Shown: positions 7,897 to 19,904 of the stretch, one piece after another
Numbering within the stretch: position 1 is the first letter of the stretch
Layout: each line of letters starts with the position of its first letter
NCBI RefSeq assembly: GCF_003112575.1
Contig: NZ_BEWC01000014.1
Location: forward strand, 1-64,000
DNA length: 64,000 bases
Direction of reading: 5' to 3'
From: Streptomyces ardesiacus
GTDB lineage: Bacteria; Actinomycetota; Actinomycetes; Streptomycetales; Streptomycetaceae
The notes under the pieces: generated by a model
What the model was told of the DNA's origin: nothing
Seen by the model: the letters and a program-made list of their open reading frames with translations, nothing else
The model's database searches: none
Made by a program: the position numbers and the translations under genes

Positions 7897-9987
7897 ATGA
7901 CCAGGGACAGTGCCGCTTCGGCGCCCGGGTCCGGGGCCCGCGCCGGGCGGCCTGTCGGCCCCGGACCCGCCGGCCGCAAGCCCCCCGGCTCGCGCTTCGG
8001 CCGCGTCCTGGAGGGCGGGCTGCTGCACGGCGGGGTGCAGGGCAGTCCGGTGCTGCGTCTGTTCATGCGCTGGGTGCGCCGCCCCCTGCTGCCGGTGATA
8101 CGGCTGTGGCGGCGCAACATCCAGCTCAAGGTCGTCGCCACCACTCTGCTGATGTCGCTGGGCGTGGTGCTGCTCCTCGGCTTCGTGGTGATCGGGCAGG
8201 TCCGCAACGGTCTGCTCGACGCCAAGGTGAAGGCCTCCCAGAGCCAGGCCACCGGCGGTTTCACGGCGGCCAAGCAGAAGGCCGAGGAGGCGGCGAGCAC
8301 CAACGGCGACGACACCACCCCCGCGGACGGTCGTCCCTCGCAGAACGTCATCCAGTGGATGAGCGAGCTGGTGAAGTCGCTCTCCAGCGGCGGTCAGAGC
8401 GCGTTCGACGTGGTCACCCTCCCCATGGGCGGGGAGAGCGGCAGCGGACGCGGCCCACGCGCCTCCGGCATGGTCAACTGGTCGGCCAGCGTGCCCGAGG
8501 CCCTGCGCGAGCGCATCGACGGCGACACCGCGGCCGCACAGAGCTACACCCGGATCGTCTACAACTCCGACCAGCCGTCCCAGCCCGGCCTGGTCATCGG
8601 CAAGCAGGTCAACGACCCGAACGGCGAGCCCTACCAGCTCTACTACCTCTTCCCGCTGACCCAGGAGGAGAAGTCGCTCAGCCTGGTCAGGGGCACCCTG
8701 GCGACCGCCGGCCTCTTCGTCGTGGTGCTGCTCGGTGCCGTCGCCTGGCTCGTGGTGCGCCAGGTCGTCACACCCGTACGGATGGCGGCGAGCATCGCCG
8801 AGCGGCTGTCCGCGGGGCGGCTGCAGGAACGGATGAAGGTCACCGGCGAGGACGACATCGCCCGGCTGGGCGAGGCCTTCAACAAGATGGCGCAGAACCT
8901 CCAGCTCAAGATCAGTCAGCTGGAGGACCTGTCGCGGATGCAGCGGCGGTTCGTCTCCGACGTGTCGCACGAACTGCGCACGCCGCTGACCACGGTGCGG
9001 ATGGCGGCCGACGTCATCCACGACGCACGTGTGGACTTCGATCCGGTGACCGCGCGGTCGGCCGAACTGCTCGCCGACCAGCTGGACCGGTTCGAGACGC
9101 TGCTCGCGGACCTGCTGGAGATCAGCCGCTTCGACGCGGGCGCCGCCGCGCTGGAGGCCGAGGCGATAGACCTCAGGGAGGTCGTGCGCCGGGTCGTCAC
9201 CGGTGCGGAGCCGCTCGCCGAGCGCAAGGGAACGCAGATACGCCTCTCCGGCGACCAGCAGCCCGTCGTCGCCGAGGCGGACGCCCGGCGGGTGGAACGC
9301 GTGCTGCGCAACCTCGTCGTCAACGCCGTCGAGCACGGCGAGGGCCGTGACGTCGTCGTCAAACTCGCCGCCGCCGGGGGCGCGGTCGCCGTCGCGGTGC
9401 GCGACTACGGCGTCGGGCTCAAGCCGGGCGAGGCCACCCGGGTCTTCAGCCGCTTCTGGCGGGCCGACCCGGCACGCGCGCGTACCACCGGCGGCACGGG
9501 GCTGGGCCTGTCGATCGCCCTGGAGGACGCGCGGCTGCACGGCGGCTGGCTGCAGGCCTGGGGCGAGCCCGGCGGTGGCTCGCAGTTCCGGCTGACGCTG
9601 CCCAGGACGGCGGACGAGCCGCTGCGGGGCTCGCCGATACCGCTGGAGCCGGCCGACTCGCGCCGCAACCGCGGACTCCAGGACGCCGGCCTGGGTGAGG
9701 CCGTACCGCCGCACGGTGCGGACAAGACGGTCGGCGTCCCGGCGCAGGCACCGGCCGGGCAGACGTCCCCGGTCTCCGCGCGGGGGCCGATCACGCCGCG
9801 GCAGCCCACGACGGCGCCCACGGCCGACCCGACGGCGCTGCCCGGCAACGGGGCACGCGTGGTGCCGAGGCCGGCGTCGGGCGCCGCGCGGCGACAGGAC
9901 GGCGGGGCGGCGCCGGGGGCCGCGAGCCGCCCGGATGCCGGTCCCGAGGAGTCGAGCAGGCAAGGGGAGGCATCTCGTGGGCGCTGA
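7897..9987 (+). CDS. mtrB: Two-component sensor histidine kinase MtrB
   Basis: A 696-residue membrane histidine kinase. Two membrane segments (about residues 80-102, VVATTLLMSLGVVLLLGFVVIG, and near 266-288, ATAGLFVVVLLGAVAWLVV) flank an extracellular sensor of roughly 165 residues. A HAMP linker (PVRMAASIAERLSAGRL) follows, then HisKA with the phosphorylated His358 in FVSDVSHELRTPL, and HATPase_c with N box LVVNAVEHGEG, DYGVGL and GGTGLGLSIA. The C-terminal 140 residues are Pro/Ala-rich and look disordered. It phosphorylates MtrA. The stop codon overlaps the start of lpqB by 11 bases, so the two are probably translationally coupled. Confidence 0.97.
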   Translation: MTRDSAASAPGSGARAGRPVGPGPAGRKPPGSRFGRVLEGGLLHGGVQGSPVLRLFMRWVRRPLLPVIRLWRRNIQLKVVATTLLMSLGVVLLLGFVVIGQVRNGLLDAKVKASQSQATGGFTAAKQKAEEAASTNGDDTTPADGRPSQNVIQWMSELVKSLSSGGQSAFDVVTLPMGGESGSGRGPRASGMVNWSASVPEALRERIDGDTAAAQSYTRIVYNSDQPSQPGLVIGKQVNDPNGEPYQLYYLFPLTQEEKSLSLVRGTLATAGLFVVVLLGAVAWLVVRQVVTPVRMAASIAERLSAGRLQERMKVTGEDDIARLGEAFNKMAQNLQLKISQLEDLSRMQRRFVSDVSHELRTPLTTVRMAADVIHDARVDFDPVTARSAELLADQLDRFETLLADLLEISRFDAGAAALEAEAIDLREVVRRVVTGAEPLAERKGTQIRLSGDQQPVVAEADARRVERVLRNLVVNAVEHGEGRDVVVKLAAAGGAVAVAVRDYGVGLKPGEATRVFSRFWRADPARARTTGGTGLGLSIALEDARLHGGWLQAWGEPGGGSQFRLTLPRTADEPLRGSPIPLEPADSRRNRGLQDAGLGEAVPPHGADKTVGVPAQAPAGQTSPVSARGPITPRQPTTAPTADPTALPGNGARVVPRPASGAARRQDGGAAPGAASRPDAGPEESSRQGEASRGR

Positions 9988-11824
9988 CCGCGAGCGGAGC
10001 GGTCGGCGGGGGCCGGCGCGCGTGATGGCGTACACCGCCTGCGGTTTCGTACTGCTGGCGGGATGCGCGTCCATGCCGGACAGCGGAGACCTGCGAGGAG
10101 TGGAGTCCACCCCCCGCCAGGACCCGCAGGTGCGGGTGTTCGCGATGCCGCCGCAGGAGGACGACCCGCCCTCCGACATCGTGCAGGGTTTCCTGGAGGC
10201 GCTGACCAGCGACGATCCGCACTACGAGACGGCGCGCAAGTACCTGACGGGAGATGCCGCGAAGAACTGGCGGCCGGACCGGTCGGCGACGGTGCTCGCG
10301 GACGGCCCGGGGACGGTGTCCGACCACTCGGGCAACCGCGAGGAGGCCAACGACTACTCCGTCAACCTGACCGGCACCAAGGTCGCCACGGTGGACGCAC
10401 AGCAGTCGTACTCGCCGGCCGAGGGAACCTACCGCGAGGCGGTGCACCTCACCCGCAACCCCAAGACCAAGCAGTGGCGCATCGACGTGCTCCCGCAGGG
10501 CGTCGTCATGGGCAAGTCGGACTTCCAGCGCAACTACATGTCGGTCAACCGGTACTACTTCGCCTCCAACACCGTGGTGCCCGTGGACGCCGGCACCGGC
10601 ACGGCCCGGGAGCCGTCGGCCGTCGCCGACCCCGTGTACGTGCGCCGGCGCGTGGATCCGCTGACCCAGGTGGTGCGTTCCCTGCTCAGTGGTCCGACGC
10701 GCCTGCTGGACCCGGTGGTGCGGTCCAGCTTCCCGGCCGGGACCGCGCTGGCGGACGACGCAGGCGCGCTGACGCCCGACGACCGCAACAGGCTGACGGT
10801 TCGGCTCAACGACAAGGCGGCCTCGGCGGGCGACGACGAGTGCGACGAGATGGCCGCGCAGCTCCTGTTCACGCTGCAGAACCTCACTCCCGCGGTGGAG
10901 CAGGTCGAACTGCGCGCGGGCGGTGAGCAGATGTGCTCGCTCTCCGAGGACCGGGCGGAGACGGTCGCGACCCGCGGCTCGGCGCAACGGCCGGACTACC
11001 TGTACTTCGTCGACGACCGGGACCGCCTGGTGCGGATCGCCGCCGGCAGCAACGGAACGCGGGCCGAACCGGTGCCCGGTCCGCTGGGCGAGGGGCAGCA
11101 GGCACTGCGGTCGGTGGCCGTGTCGCGGGACGAGCACAGTGCGGCCGGGATCAGCCTCGACAGCAAGGCGCTGTACGTCGGCTCGCTGGTGTCGGGCGGT
11201 TCGCTCGGCGACCCCGTGCTGACCAGCGGGGGCAAGGCGGAGACGGACCGGCTGACACCGCCCAGTTGGGACGCGCGGGGCGACCTGTGGATCGCCGACC
11301 GCGACCCGGCCGATCCGCGGCTGCTGCTCCTGAAGGATGGCGCGGGCGAACCGGCGGAGGTCCGGACACCGGGCCTCGACGGGCGCGTGCAGGCCGTGCG
11401 GGTGGCCGCCGACGGTGTGCGGATCGCGCTCGTCGTGGAGAAGGACGGCAAGCGGTCGCTGCTGATCGGGCGGATCGAACGTGAGGAGAGGGCGGACGGA
11501 CCGCCCGCGGTCACCGTCCTCGAACTGCGCTCCGCGACCCCCGAGCTGGAGGAGGTCACCGCCATGTCGTGGGCCGGTGACGCCCGGCTCGTGGTGGTCG
11601 GACGCGAGCGCGGCGGCGTCCAGCAGATCGGTTACGTCCAGGTCGACGGCTCGACGCCGGAGGCTTCCGTGCCCGCGGCGCTGACGGGCGTCAAGGAGAT
11701 CGCCGCGACCGAGGACGAGCGGCTGCCGCTGGTGGCGTACTCGGAGGACCTGATCGTGCGGCTGCCGTCCGGGCTGCAGTGGCAGAAGGTGACGGAAGGG
11801 GCCGCGCCGGTCTATCCGGGGTGA
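9977..11824 (+). CDS. lpqB: Lipoprotein LpqB (MtrAB accessory)
   Basis: A 615-residue exported lipoprotein. The signal peptide ends in the lipobox LAGC with lipidated Cys30, followed by ASMPDSGDLRGVE. An LpqB N-terminal domain, a GerMN-like domain (PVYVRRRVDPLTQVVRSLLSGPT) and a C-terminal beta-propeller-like region can be distinguished. The GTG at 9977 has a strong AGGGGAGG ribosome site 6 bases upstream and lies inside the end of mtrB, matching the conserved mtrA-mtrB-lpqB arrangement. In mycobacteria LpqB interacts with the extracellular part of MtrB and modulates MtrA phosphorylation; the same is assumed here. Confidence 0.95.
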   Translation: MGADRERSGRRGPARVMAYTACGFVLLAGCASMPDSGDLRGVESTPRQDPQVRVFAMPPQEDDPPSDIVQGFLEALTSDDPHYETARKYLTGDAAKNWRPDRSATVLADGPGTVSDHSGNREEANDYSVNLTGTKVATVDAQQSYSPAEGTYREAVHLTRNPKTKQWRIDVLPQGVVMGKSDFQRNYMSVNRYYFASNTVVPVDAGTGTAREPSAVADPVYVRRRVDPLTQVVRSLLSGPTRLLDPVVRSSFPAGTALADDAGALTPDDRNRLTVRLNDKAASAGDDECDEMAAQLLFTLQNLTPAVEQVELRAGGEQMCSLSEDRAETVATRGSAQRPDYLYFVDDRDRLVRIAAGSNGTRAEPVPGPLGEGQQALRSVAVSRDEHSAAGISLDSKALYVGSLVSGGSLGDPVLTSGGKAETDRLTPPSWDARGDLWIADRDPADPRLLLLKDGAGEPAEVRTPGLDGRVQAVRVAADGVRIALVVEKDGKRSLLIGRIEREERADGPPAVTVLELRSATPELEEVTAMSWAGDARLVVVGRERGGVQQIGYVQVDGSTPEASVPAALTGVKEIAATEDERLPLVAYSEDLIVRLPSGLQWQKVTEGAAPVYPG

Positions 11825-11951
11825 GGTTCCCGACGCCGGACGACCCCGGAACCCGTCCTCCTCCGGCGGGTGACGGGGTTGTCCACAGGGTGTGGGGCGG
11901 CGTTTTCCACAGGCCTGGCAGGCTTCCGCGGGCGTTGGCACAGTGGTGGCC

Positions 11952-12896
11952 ATGCGGGGATCACGGATGGTGCGGGGATGGTGGACGGACCTCACTGACT
12001 TGGTGCTGCCGGCCGAGTGCGGGGGCTGCGGCAGGGCTCGTACGGTGCTGTGTTCCCGGTGCGGTACGGCGCTGAGCGGGGACCCGCCGCGCCGGGTGCG
12101 GCCTGACCCGGAGCCGCCGGGCATGCCCGTGGTCCACGCGGCCGCGCCGTACGCGGACGAGGTGCGGGCCGCCCTGCTCGCGCACAAGGAGCGGGGGGTG
12201 CTGTCCCTGACGGGGCCGCTCGGCACGGCACTGGCGGGGGCGGTGCGCGCGGCTCTCCGCGAGGCGGGGACGGGCGCCGGCGGCGCGGTGACGGGTGGCC
12301 CGGCATCCGGCGGCCAGGCGTCCGCGGGCGTGGGGGCCGTGCGGACACCGGGCCCTGTCCTGCTCGTGCCCGTGCCTTCGGCGCGCCGAGCCGTGCGGAC
12401 CCGCGGGCACGACCCGGCGCGGCGGATCGCCCTCGCGGCCGCGGGGGAGCTGCGGCGCACCGGGACGCCGGCCCGGGTGCTGGCCGTGCTGCGGCAGCGG
12501 CACGCCGTGGCCGACCAGTCGGGGCTGGATGCCCGGCAGCGGATGGCCAACCTCGCCGGCGCACTGGCGGTGGCGTCCGGCGGTGGCGGCCTGCTGCGCG
12601 CCGCCGGAGCACTCGTTCTGGTCGACGACCTGATGACGACCGGGGCGTCACTGGCCGAGGCGGCGCGTGCGGTGCGCACGGCGAGGACCGCCGCCGTTGA
12701 GTCGCGGACGGGGCCGGACACGTACGGGAGGACGAGATCGACTGTGTATCCGACGGAGGCAGGGGAAGGCAGAGAGGAACGGAAGACCGGGCCCCGAATG
12801 ACGGGCCGGTACGTAGGCGATGACGTGATCCGTGAGGCGATCTGCGCGGCAGTGGTCGCGGCGTCACCAGATTCCTTCGAAATAAACCGGAACTGA
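11952..12896 (+). CDS. ComF family phosphoribosyltransferase-like protein
   Basis: A 314-residue ComF-type protein. The N terminus has a four-Cys zinc motif (Cys23, Cys26, Cys34, Cys37), and the phosphoribosyltransferase PRPP loop VLVDDLMTTGAS lies at residues 222-233. The ATG at 11952 places the zinc motif at the usual distance; an in-frame start 60 bases earlier is possible. ComF proteins support DNA uptake in competent bacteria, but the role in Streptomyces is unknown. The C terminus AAVVAASPDSFEINRN is, as I recall, conserved in Streptomyces homologs, normally directly after the AARAV helix. Here about 50 Arg/Thr/Glu-rich residues separate them, which is unusual. Confidence 0.88.
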   Translation: MRGSRMVRGWWTDLTDLVLPAECGGCGRARTVLCSRCGTALSGDPPRRVRPDPEPPGMPVVHAAAPYADEVRAALLAHKERGVLSLTGPLGTALAGAVRAALREAGTGAGGAVTGGPASGGQASAGVGAVRTPGPVLLVPVPSARRAVRTRGHDPARRIALAAAGELRRTGTPARVLAVLRQRHAVADQSGLDARQRMANLAGALAVASGGGGLLRAAGALVLVDDLMTTGASLAEAARAVRTARTAAVESRTGPDTYGRTRSTVYPTEAGEGREERKTGPRMTGRYVGDDVIREAICAAVVAASPDSFEINRN

Positions 12897-13210
12897 CTGA
12901 GAACTTTCGTCGTTGCAGGGAATGAGGGGTTCAATTCACCGGAACGGAGGTACGGCGCGGTAGAGGGTGACGGCATCCGTCCGGGCGAGATATGTTCGGT
13001 TGTGAGGTAAAGCCGCAGGCCACACCTCTCAAAGCCGAATGCCGTGCTGCGGGTTTTGGCGTCATCACCCGCACCGGTGGAGTGGAGATCCCGCCCGCGG
13101 GGGAGGAGGTGGACGTCACCGAGTCCGAGGTTTCGGGCGAGACCGGAACCTGGTGCAAAAGGGAGATGCTCCGCCCGTCGAAGCGGAGCGATCCGGGAAC
13201 GGAGTTCTGC
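12897..13210. other. Intergenic leader upstream of hpf
   Basis: About 314 bases between comF and the hibernation factor gene. The region is less GC-rich than its surroundings (for example near 12895-12935) and likely contains the hpf promoter and a long 5' leader. No clear terminator, small RNA fold or recognised operator was found by eye. Confidence 0.4.
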
Positions 13211-13903
13211 GTGGACATCGTCGTCAAGGGCCGCAAGACCGAGGTGCCCGAGCGGTTCCGGAAGCACGTGGCCGAGAAGCTGAAGCTGGAGAAGATCCAG
13301 AAGCTCGATGGCAAGGTGATCAGCCTCGACGTCGAGGTGTCCAAGGAGCCGAACCCCCGGCAGGCCGACCGTTGTGACCGAGTGGAGATCACGCTCCGCT
13401 CCCGCGGTCCGGTGATCCGGGCGGAGGCAGCGGCGAGCGACCCCTACGCGGCGCTCGACCTGGCGGCGGAGAAGCTAGGCGCACGGCTGCGCAAGCAGCA
13501 CGACAAGCGCTTCTCGCGCCGCGGCGCGCGTCGGATCCCGGCGGCCGAGGTCGCCGACCACGTACCCGGCGCGGCGACGCTCAACGGGAACGGCGACGTC
13601 GTCCCGATGGAGGAGCAGGACGGCGTACCCACCAAGAAGATCGGCTCGTTGGAGGTCCAGGGGGACGGCCCGCTCGTCGTCCGGGAGAAGACCCACGTGG
13701 CCGCACCGATGTCCCTCGACCAGGCGCTGTACGAGATGGAGCTGGTCGGGCACGACTTCTACCTGTTCGTCGACTCCGAGACGAAGGAGCCCAGCGTCGT
13801 CTACCGGCGACACGCCTACGACTACGGCGTCATCCACCTCACCACGGACACGATGGTGACCCAGGCGCACGCTCCTGACGCGGGCGACGCGCTCGGCGGC
13901 TGA
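13211..13903 (+). CDS. hpf: Ribosome hibernation promoting factor, long form
   Basis: A 230-residue long-type HPF. The N-terminal domain (MDIVVKGRKTEVPERFRKHVAEKL onward in meaning, here starting VDIVVKGRKTEVP) binds the 30S subunit between A and P sites. The C-terminal domain with KTHVAAPMSLDQALYEME and LVGHDFYLFVDSET mediates dimerisation that gives 100S ribosomes. The GTG at 13211 is chosen because it begins exactly at the family N terminus and has an ACGGAG site 6 bases upstream; the frame stays open for 73 codons further upstream without family similarity. Such factors are induced in stationary phase and stress. A hairpin at 13928-13965 ends the unit. Confidence 0.94.
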   Translation: MDIVVKGRKTEVPERFRKHVAEKLKLEKIQKLDGKVISLDVEVSKEPNPRQADRCDRVEITLRSRGPVIRAEAAASDPYAALDLAAEKLGARLRKQHDKRFSRRGARRIPAAEVADHVPGAATLNGNGDVVPMEEQDGVPTKKIGSLEVQGDGPLVVREKTHVAAPMSLDQALYEMELVGHDFYLFVDSETKEPSVVYRRHAYDYGVIHLTTDTMVTQAHAPDAGDALGG

Positions 13904-13927
13904 CACACACCGCCGGGTGACAGCGGA

Positions 13928-13965
13928 GGTGCCCCTGGAGCGCGTGTGCGCCCCCCAGGGGCACC
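13928..13965 (+). terminator. Terminator after hpf
   Basis: GGTGCCCCTGG (13928-13938) pairs with CCAGGGGCACC (13955-13965) around a 16-base loop. No T run follows, which is common in Streptomyces. Confidence 0.55.
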
Positions 13966-14129
13966 GGTGTGCGACGGTGCGCGAGGTGTGCGACCCCATC
14001 GCTGCCCGTTCGGTCACCCCGCCGCAGGCCAGGCATGGAATCATGGCGGCAACGGCCCAACAGGTGGGTCGTTGCTCTGGGTTGGCGATGGCTCAGGACC
14101 ACGTGCCACAGCCTTCAGGGGGAGGAACG

Positions 14130-14894
14130 ATGGCGGACAGTTTCGGACCGATGCGGGGCGCGGGCGTCGACCACGGGATCGACGGCGCGGCGGTCGGCAT
14201 GGGCCCGGACACGGACGCGGGCCCCGTACGCGAGGAGCCGATCAGGGTGCTGGTCGTGGACGACCACGCCCTCTTCCGCCGCGGCCTGGAGATCGTGCTC
14301 GCGGCCGAGGAGGACATCCAGGTCGTCGGAGAGGCCGGTGACGGCGCCGAGGCCGTGGAGAAGGCCGCCGACCTGCTGCCGGACATCGTCCTGATGGACG
14401 TGAGGATGCCCAAGCGGGGCGGTATCGAGGCCTGCACCTCCATCAAGGAGGTGGCCCCCAGTGCCAAGATCATCATGTTGACGATCAGCGACGAGGAGGC
14501 CGACCTCTACGACGCGATCAAGGCGGGCGCGACCGGTTATCTCCTCAAGGAGATCTCGACCGACGAGGTGGCCACCGCCATTCGCGCGGTGGCCGACGGA
14601 CAGTCCCAGATCAGCCCGTCCATGGCGTCGAAACTGCTCACCGAGTTCAAGTCGATGATCCAGCGGACCGACGAACGCCGACTGGTGCCCGCGCCCCGGC
14701 TCACGGATCGCGAGCTGGAGGTCCTCAAGCTCGTCGCCACCGGAATGAACAACCGGGACATCGCCAAGGAACTGTTCATTTCCGAGAACACCGTCAAGAA
14801 CCACGTGCGCAACATCCTGGAGAAACTCCAGCTCCACTCCAGGATGGAGGCCGTGGTGTACGCGATGCGGGAGAAGATCCTCGAGATCCGGTGA
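14130..14894 (+). CDS. NarL/FixJ-family orphan response regulator
   Basis: A 254-residue response regulator with an extended N terminus of about 40 residues before the receiver domain. The receiver has DDH near residues 48-50, phosphoacceptor Asp90 in DIVLMDVRMPK, and the Lys of GYLLKEIS. The C-terminal LuxR-type helix-turn-helix reads LTDRELEVLKLVATGMNNRDIAKELFISENTVKNHVRNILEKL. The ATG at 14130 has GGGGGAGG 4-11 bases upstream, which decides it over earlier in-frame codons. No kinase gene is adjacent, so the partner must be elsewhere or absent. The targets are unknown. Confidence 0.93.
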   Translation: MADSFGPMRGAGVDHGIDGAAVGMGPDTDAGPVREEPIRVLVVDDHALFRRGLEIVLAAEEDIQVVGEAGDGAEAVEKAADLLPDIVLMDVRMPKRGGIEACTSIKEVAPSAKIIMLTISDEEADLYDAIKAGATGYLLKEISTDEVATAIRAVADGQSQISPSMASKLLTEFKSMIQRTDERRLVPAPRLTDRELEVLKLVATGMNNRDIAKELFISENTVKNHVRNILEKLQLHSRMEAVVYAMREKILEIR

Positions 14895-14928
14895 GGCGGC
14901 GCGCCGGCGGAAGTGAGCCGCTTACCGG

Positions 14929-16104
14929 TCAGGCGAGCAGTGCGGCCAGCTCCCGGGTGAGGGGCTCGCGCAGCTCCGGTGCCTCCACCCGCTCCACGCG
15001 TACGTCCGTGCAGTCCACCCAGCTCGCCGCCTCCACCAGGGCCTGGGCCACAGCCGGGGCCGCCTTCCGGCCGTCCAGCGTCACCTGCTTGGCGACCAGG
15101 GTGCGTCCCTCCCGCGCCGGGTCCACCCGGCCGACGAGCCGCCCGCCGGCCAGGACCGGCATCGCGAAGTAGCCGTGCACCCGCTTGTGCCGGGGCACAT
15201 AGGCCTCCAGACGGTGGGTGAATCCGAAGATCCGCTCCGTGCGCGCCCGTTCCCACACGAGGGAATCGAAGGGCGAGAGCAGCGTCGTGCGGTGACGGCC
15301 GCGCGGGGGAGTCTCCAGGGCCGCCGGGTCGGCCCAGGCCGGGCGCCCCCAGCCGCGCACCGTGACCGGCACCAGACCCGAGTCGGCGATCACCGCGTCG
15401 ACCTGTTCGGCCTTGAGACGGTGGTAGTCCGCGATGTCCGCGCGGGTGCCGACGCCCAGGGACTGACCGGCCAGGCGGACCAGGCGGCGCAGGCACTCCG
15501 TGTCGTCCAGGTCGTCGTGGAGCAGCGCGGCCGGGACCGCGCGCTCCGCCAGGTCGTACACGCGCTTCCAGCCGCGGCGTTCGACGCACACCACCTCGCC
15601 GTACATGAGCGCGCGCTCGACGGCGACCTTCGTGCCCGACCAGTCCCACCACTCGCTGGTCTTCTTCGCGCCGCCGAGGTCCGTCGCGGTGAGGGGGCCC
15701 TCGGCGCGGAGCTGCTTGACGACGCGGTCGTAGTCGCCCTCGGGGAGGTGGTGGTTCCAGTGCGGGCGGTTGCGGTACGCGCGGCGGCGGAAGGCGAAGT
15801 GGGGCCACTCCTCGATGGGCAGGATGCAGGCCGCGTGGGACCAGTACTCGAAGGCGTGGGCGTCGGTCCAGTAGGCGTCGTCGACGGTCCGGCGGCCGAC
15901 CGCGCCCAGGCGCGCGTACGGGACGAGCTCGTGGGAGCGGGCGAGGACCGAGATGGTGTCGAGCTGCACCGCGCCCAGGTGACGGAGGACGCCGCGGACG
16001 CCCGCGCGGCGGTCGGGGGCGCCGAGGAAGCCCTGCGCGCGGAGGGCGAGGCGGCGGGCCTCGTCTGCGGACAGTTCCGTGGCGGGGGGCGGGAGGGTCG
16101 TCAT
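14929..16104 (-). CDS. Winged helix DNA-binding protein, YcaQ-like DNA glycosylase family
   Basis: A 391-residue member of the winged-helix YcaQ family (HTH_42). Family features include SADEARRLALRAQGF at the N terminus, RGVLRHLGAVQLDTISVLARSHELV, the YWSHAACILP segment with the H of the catalytic region, and LLSPFDSLVWERARTERIFGFTHRLEAYVP near the C terminus. Characterised relatives (YcaQ, AlkZ) are glycosylases that unhook DNA cross-links or remove bulky adducts. The catalytic QxQ or QxD motif should be near VQLDTI, where Q-L-D is seen. A damage-type promoter element lies directly upstream (16113-16135), which supports a repair role. The ATG at 16104 is 8 bases after its -10 box. Confidence 0.88.
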   Translation of the reverse strand: MTTLPPPATELSADEARRLALRAQGFLGAPDRRAGVRGVLRHLGAVQLDTISVLARSHELVPYARLGAVGRRTVDDAYWTDAHAFEYWSHAACILPIEEWPHFAFRRRAYRNRPHWNHHLPEGDYDRVVKQLRAEGPLTATDLGGAKKTSEWWDWSGTKVAVERALMYGEVVCVERRGWKRVYDLAERAVPAALLHDDLDDTECLRRLVRLAGQSLGVGTRADIADYHRLKAEQVDAVIADSGLVPVTVRGWGRPAWADPAALETPPRGRHRTTLLSPFDSLVWERARTERIFGFTHRLEAYVPRHKRVHGYFAMPVLAGGRLVGRVDPAREGRTLVAKQVTLDGRKAAPAVAQALVEAASWVDCTDVRVERVEAPELREPLTRELAALLA

Positions 16105-16112
16105 ACGTCGGC

Positions 16113-16135
16113 ACGATAGGGGGTGGGTCTGACAG
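16113..16135 (-). promoter_or_regulatory. Putative DNA-damage (RecA-NDp/PafBC-type) promoter of the YcaQ-like gene
   Basis: On the minus strand the sequence reads CTGTCAGAC, eight bases, then TATCGT, and the ATG follows 8 bases later. This fits the published mycobacterial damage promoter pattern tTGTCRgtg-N8-TAnnnT, which is now linked to the PafBC activator. The last two positions of the upstream box (AC instead of TG) deviate. Confidence 0.55.
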
Positions 16136-16143
16136 CGCCGGTG

Positions 16144-16165
16144 CCGGTGCCGGTACCGGCACCGG
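16144..16165. terminator. Perfect 22-base palindrome, probable terminator
   Basis: CCGGTGCCGGT and its exact reverse complement are abutted with no spacer, inside a longer GCCGGT-rich run. It lies just after the GNAT stop codon on the minus strand and upstream of the YcaQ-like gene. A terminator is most likely; a dimeric-protein site is possible. Confidence 0.5.
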
Positions 16166-16178
16166 GGCGGGCACAGCT

Positions 16179-16748
16179 CTACGTCGGCGCCGGCAGGTAC
16201 GGGGAGGTCGAGGAGAGGGAGAGGTCCGAGGGGAGGAGGGAGGCGATCCAGCAGTCGCGGCGCACGCCCTTGTTGTTGAGGGCGGAGCGGAGGGTGCCCT
16301 CCATGGTGAAGCCCGCGCGCTCGGCCACCGCGCGGGAGGCCCTGTTGCCGACCTCGGCGCGCCACTCCAGGCGGTCGACGGCCCGCTCGGTGAACGCCCA
16401 GCGGGCGACGGCGACGGCGGCCTCGGTGACGTGGCCCCGGCCGCGGTGCTCCTTGGCGCCCCAGAACCCGATCTCCCCGACGCCCAGCGAGACCATCGTG
16501 ACGCCGAGCATGCCCACCAGGTCCCCGGCGGGGAGGAAGAGGCCGAAGGTGAACATCGAGTCGTTCGCCCAGCCGTCGGGGACCAGCTGCTCCGTGAAAC
16601 CCCGTGCGTGTTCCAGGAGGTAGGGGGAGGGGATCGTCGTCCAGCGCCGGATGTCGGGGTCCTGACAGGCGGCGTGCACGGCCTCGGTGTCCTGCGGGCC
16701 GACCGTGCGCAGGACCAGCCGGTCGGTGAGGAGCGTTACGGGTTCCAT
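16179..16748 (-). CDS. GNAT family N-acetyltransferase
   Basis: A 189-residue acetyltransferase of the RimJ/RimL type. It begins with LLTDRLVLRTVGPQDTEAV, carries the acetyl-CoA loop GFWGAKEHRGRGHVTEA with the R/Q-x-x-G-x-G/A motif as HRGRGH, and ends with NRASRAVAERAGFTMEGTLRSALNNKGVRRDCWIASLL, typical of this subgroup. The ATG at 16748 starts the family N terminus. The acceptor substrate (ribosomal protein N terminus, small molecule or antibiotic) cannot be told from sequence. It is divergent from secA. Confidence 0.9.
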   Translation of the reverse strand: MEPVTLLTDRLVLRTVGPQDTEAVHAACQDPDIRRWTTIPSPYLLEHARGFTEQLVPDGWANDSMFTFGLFLPAGDLVGMLGVTMVSLGVGEIGFWGAKEHRGRGHVTEAAVAVARWAFTERAVDRLEWRAEVGNRASRAVAERAGFTMEGTLRSALNNKGVRRDCWIASLLPSDLSLSSTSPYLPAPT

Positions 16749-17028
16749 CGGCCGATTCTGCTCGGCGTCCCGTCCAGGCGCCACGGTTTTGCCGTCCGTG
16801 AACATCCGGTCACTTCGCGTGCGATTCGCCGGAAGGGCGCGGCACCATCCGCGGGGCCCGGACGTTGAAAGGGGTGACAGCAGACAGGGATGCTGGATGC
16901 AAGGAGTGGACGGTCCCCGTTACGGCAGGCCTCCCGGCGCGGCGGGGTCCTCGCATACGATGGCCGTTGCCCTATCCGTCCAAGGAAACCGACCGTCCCA
17001 GGCCCGACCGGCAAGGAGACCAACCCCC

Positions 17029-19872
<2,844 letters not shown>

Positions 19873-19904
19873 CGGTGCGGCGCCCTGCGGGCGCCGTGGC
19901 GGTG

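Noticed and set aside
12992..13210. N-terminal extension of the hibernation factor frame
   Set aside because: The extension has no family similarity, and the GTG at 13211 has a good ribosome site and matches the known N terminus.
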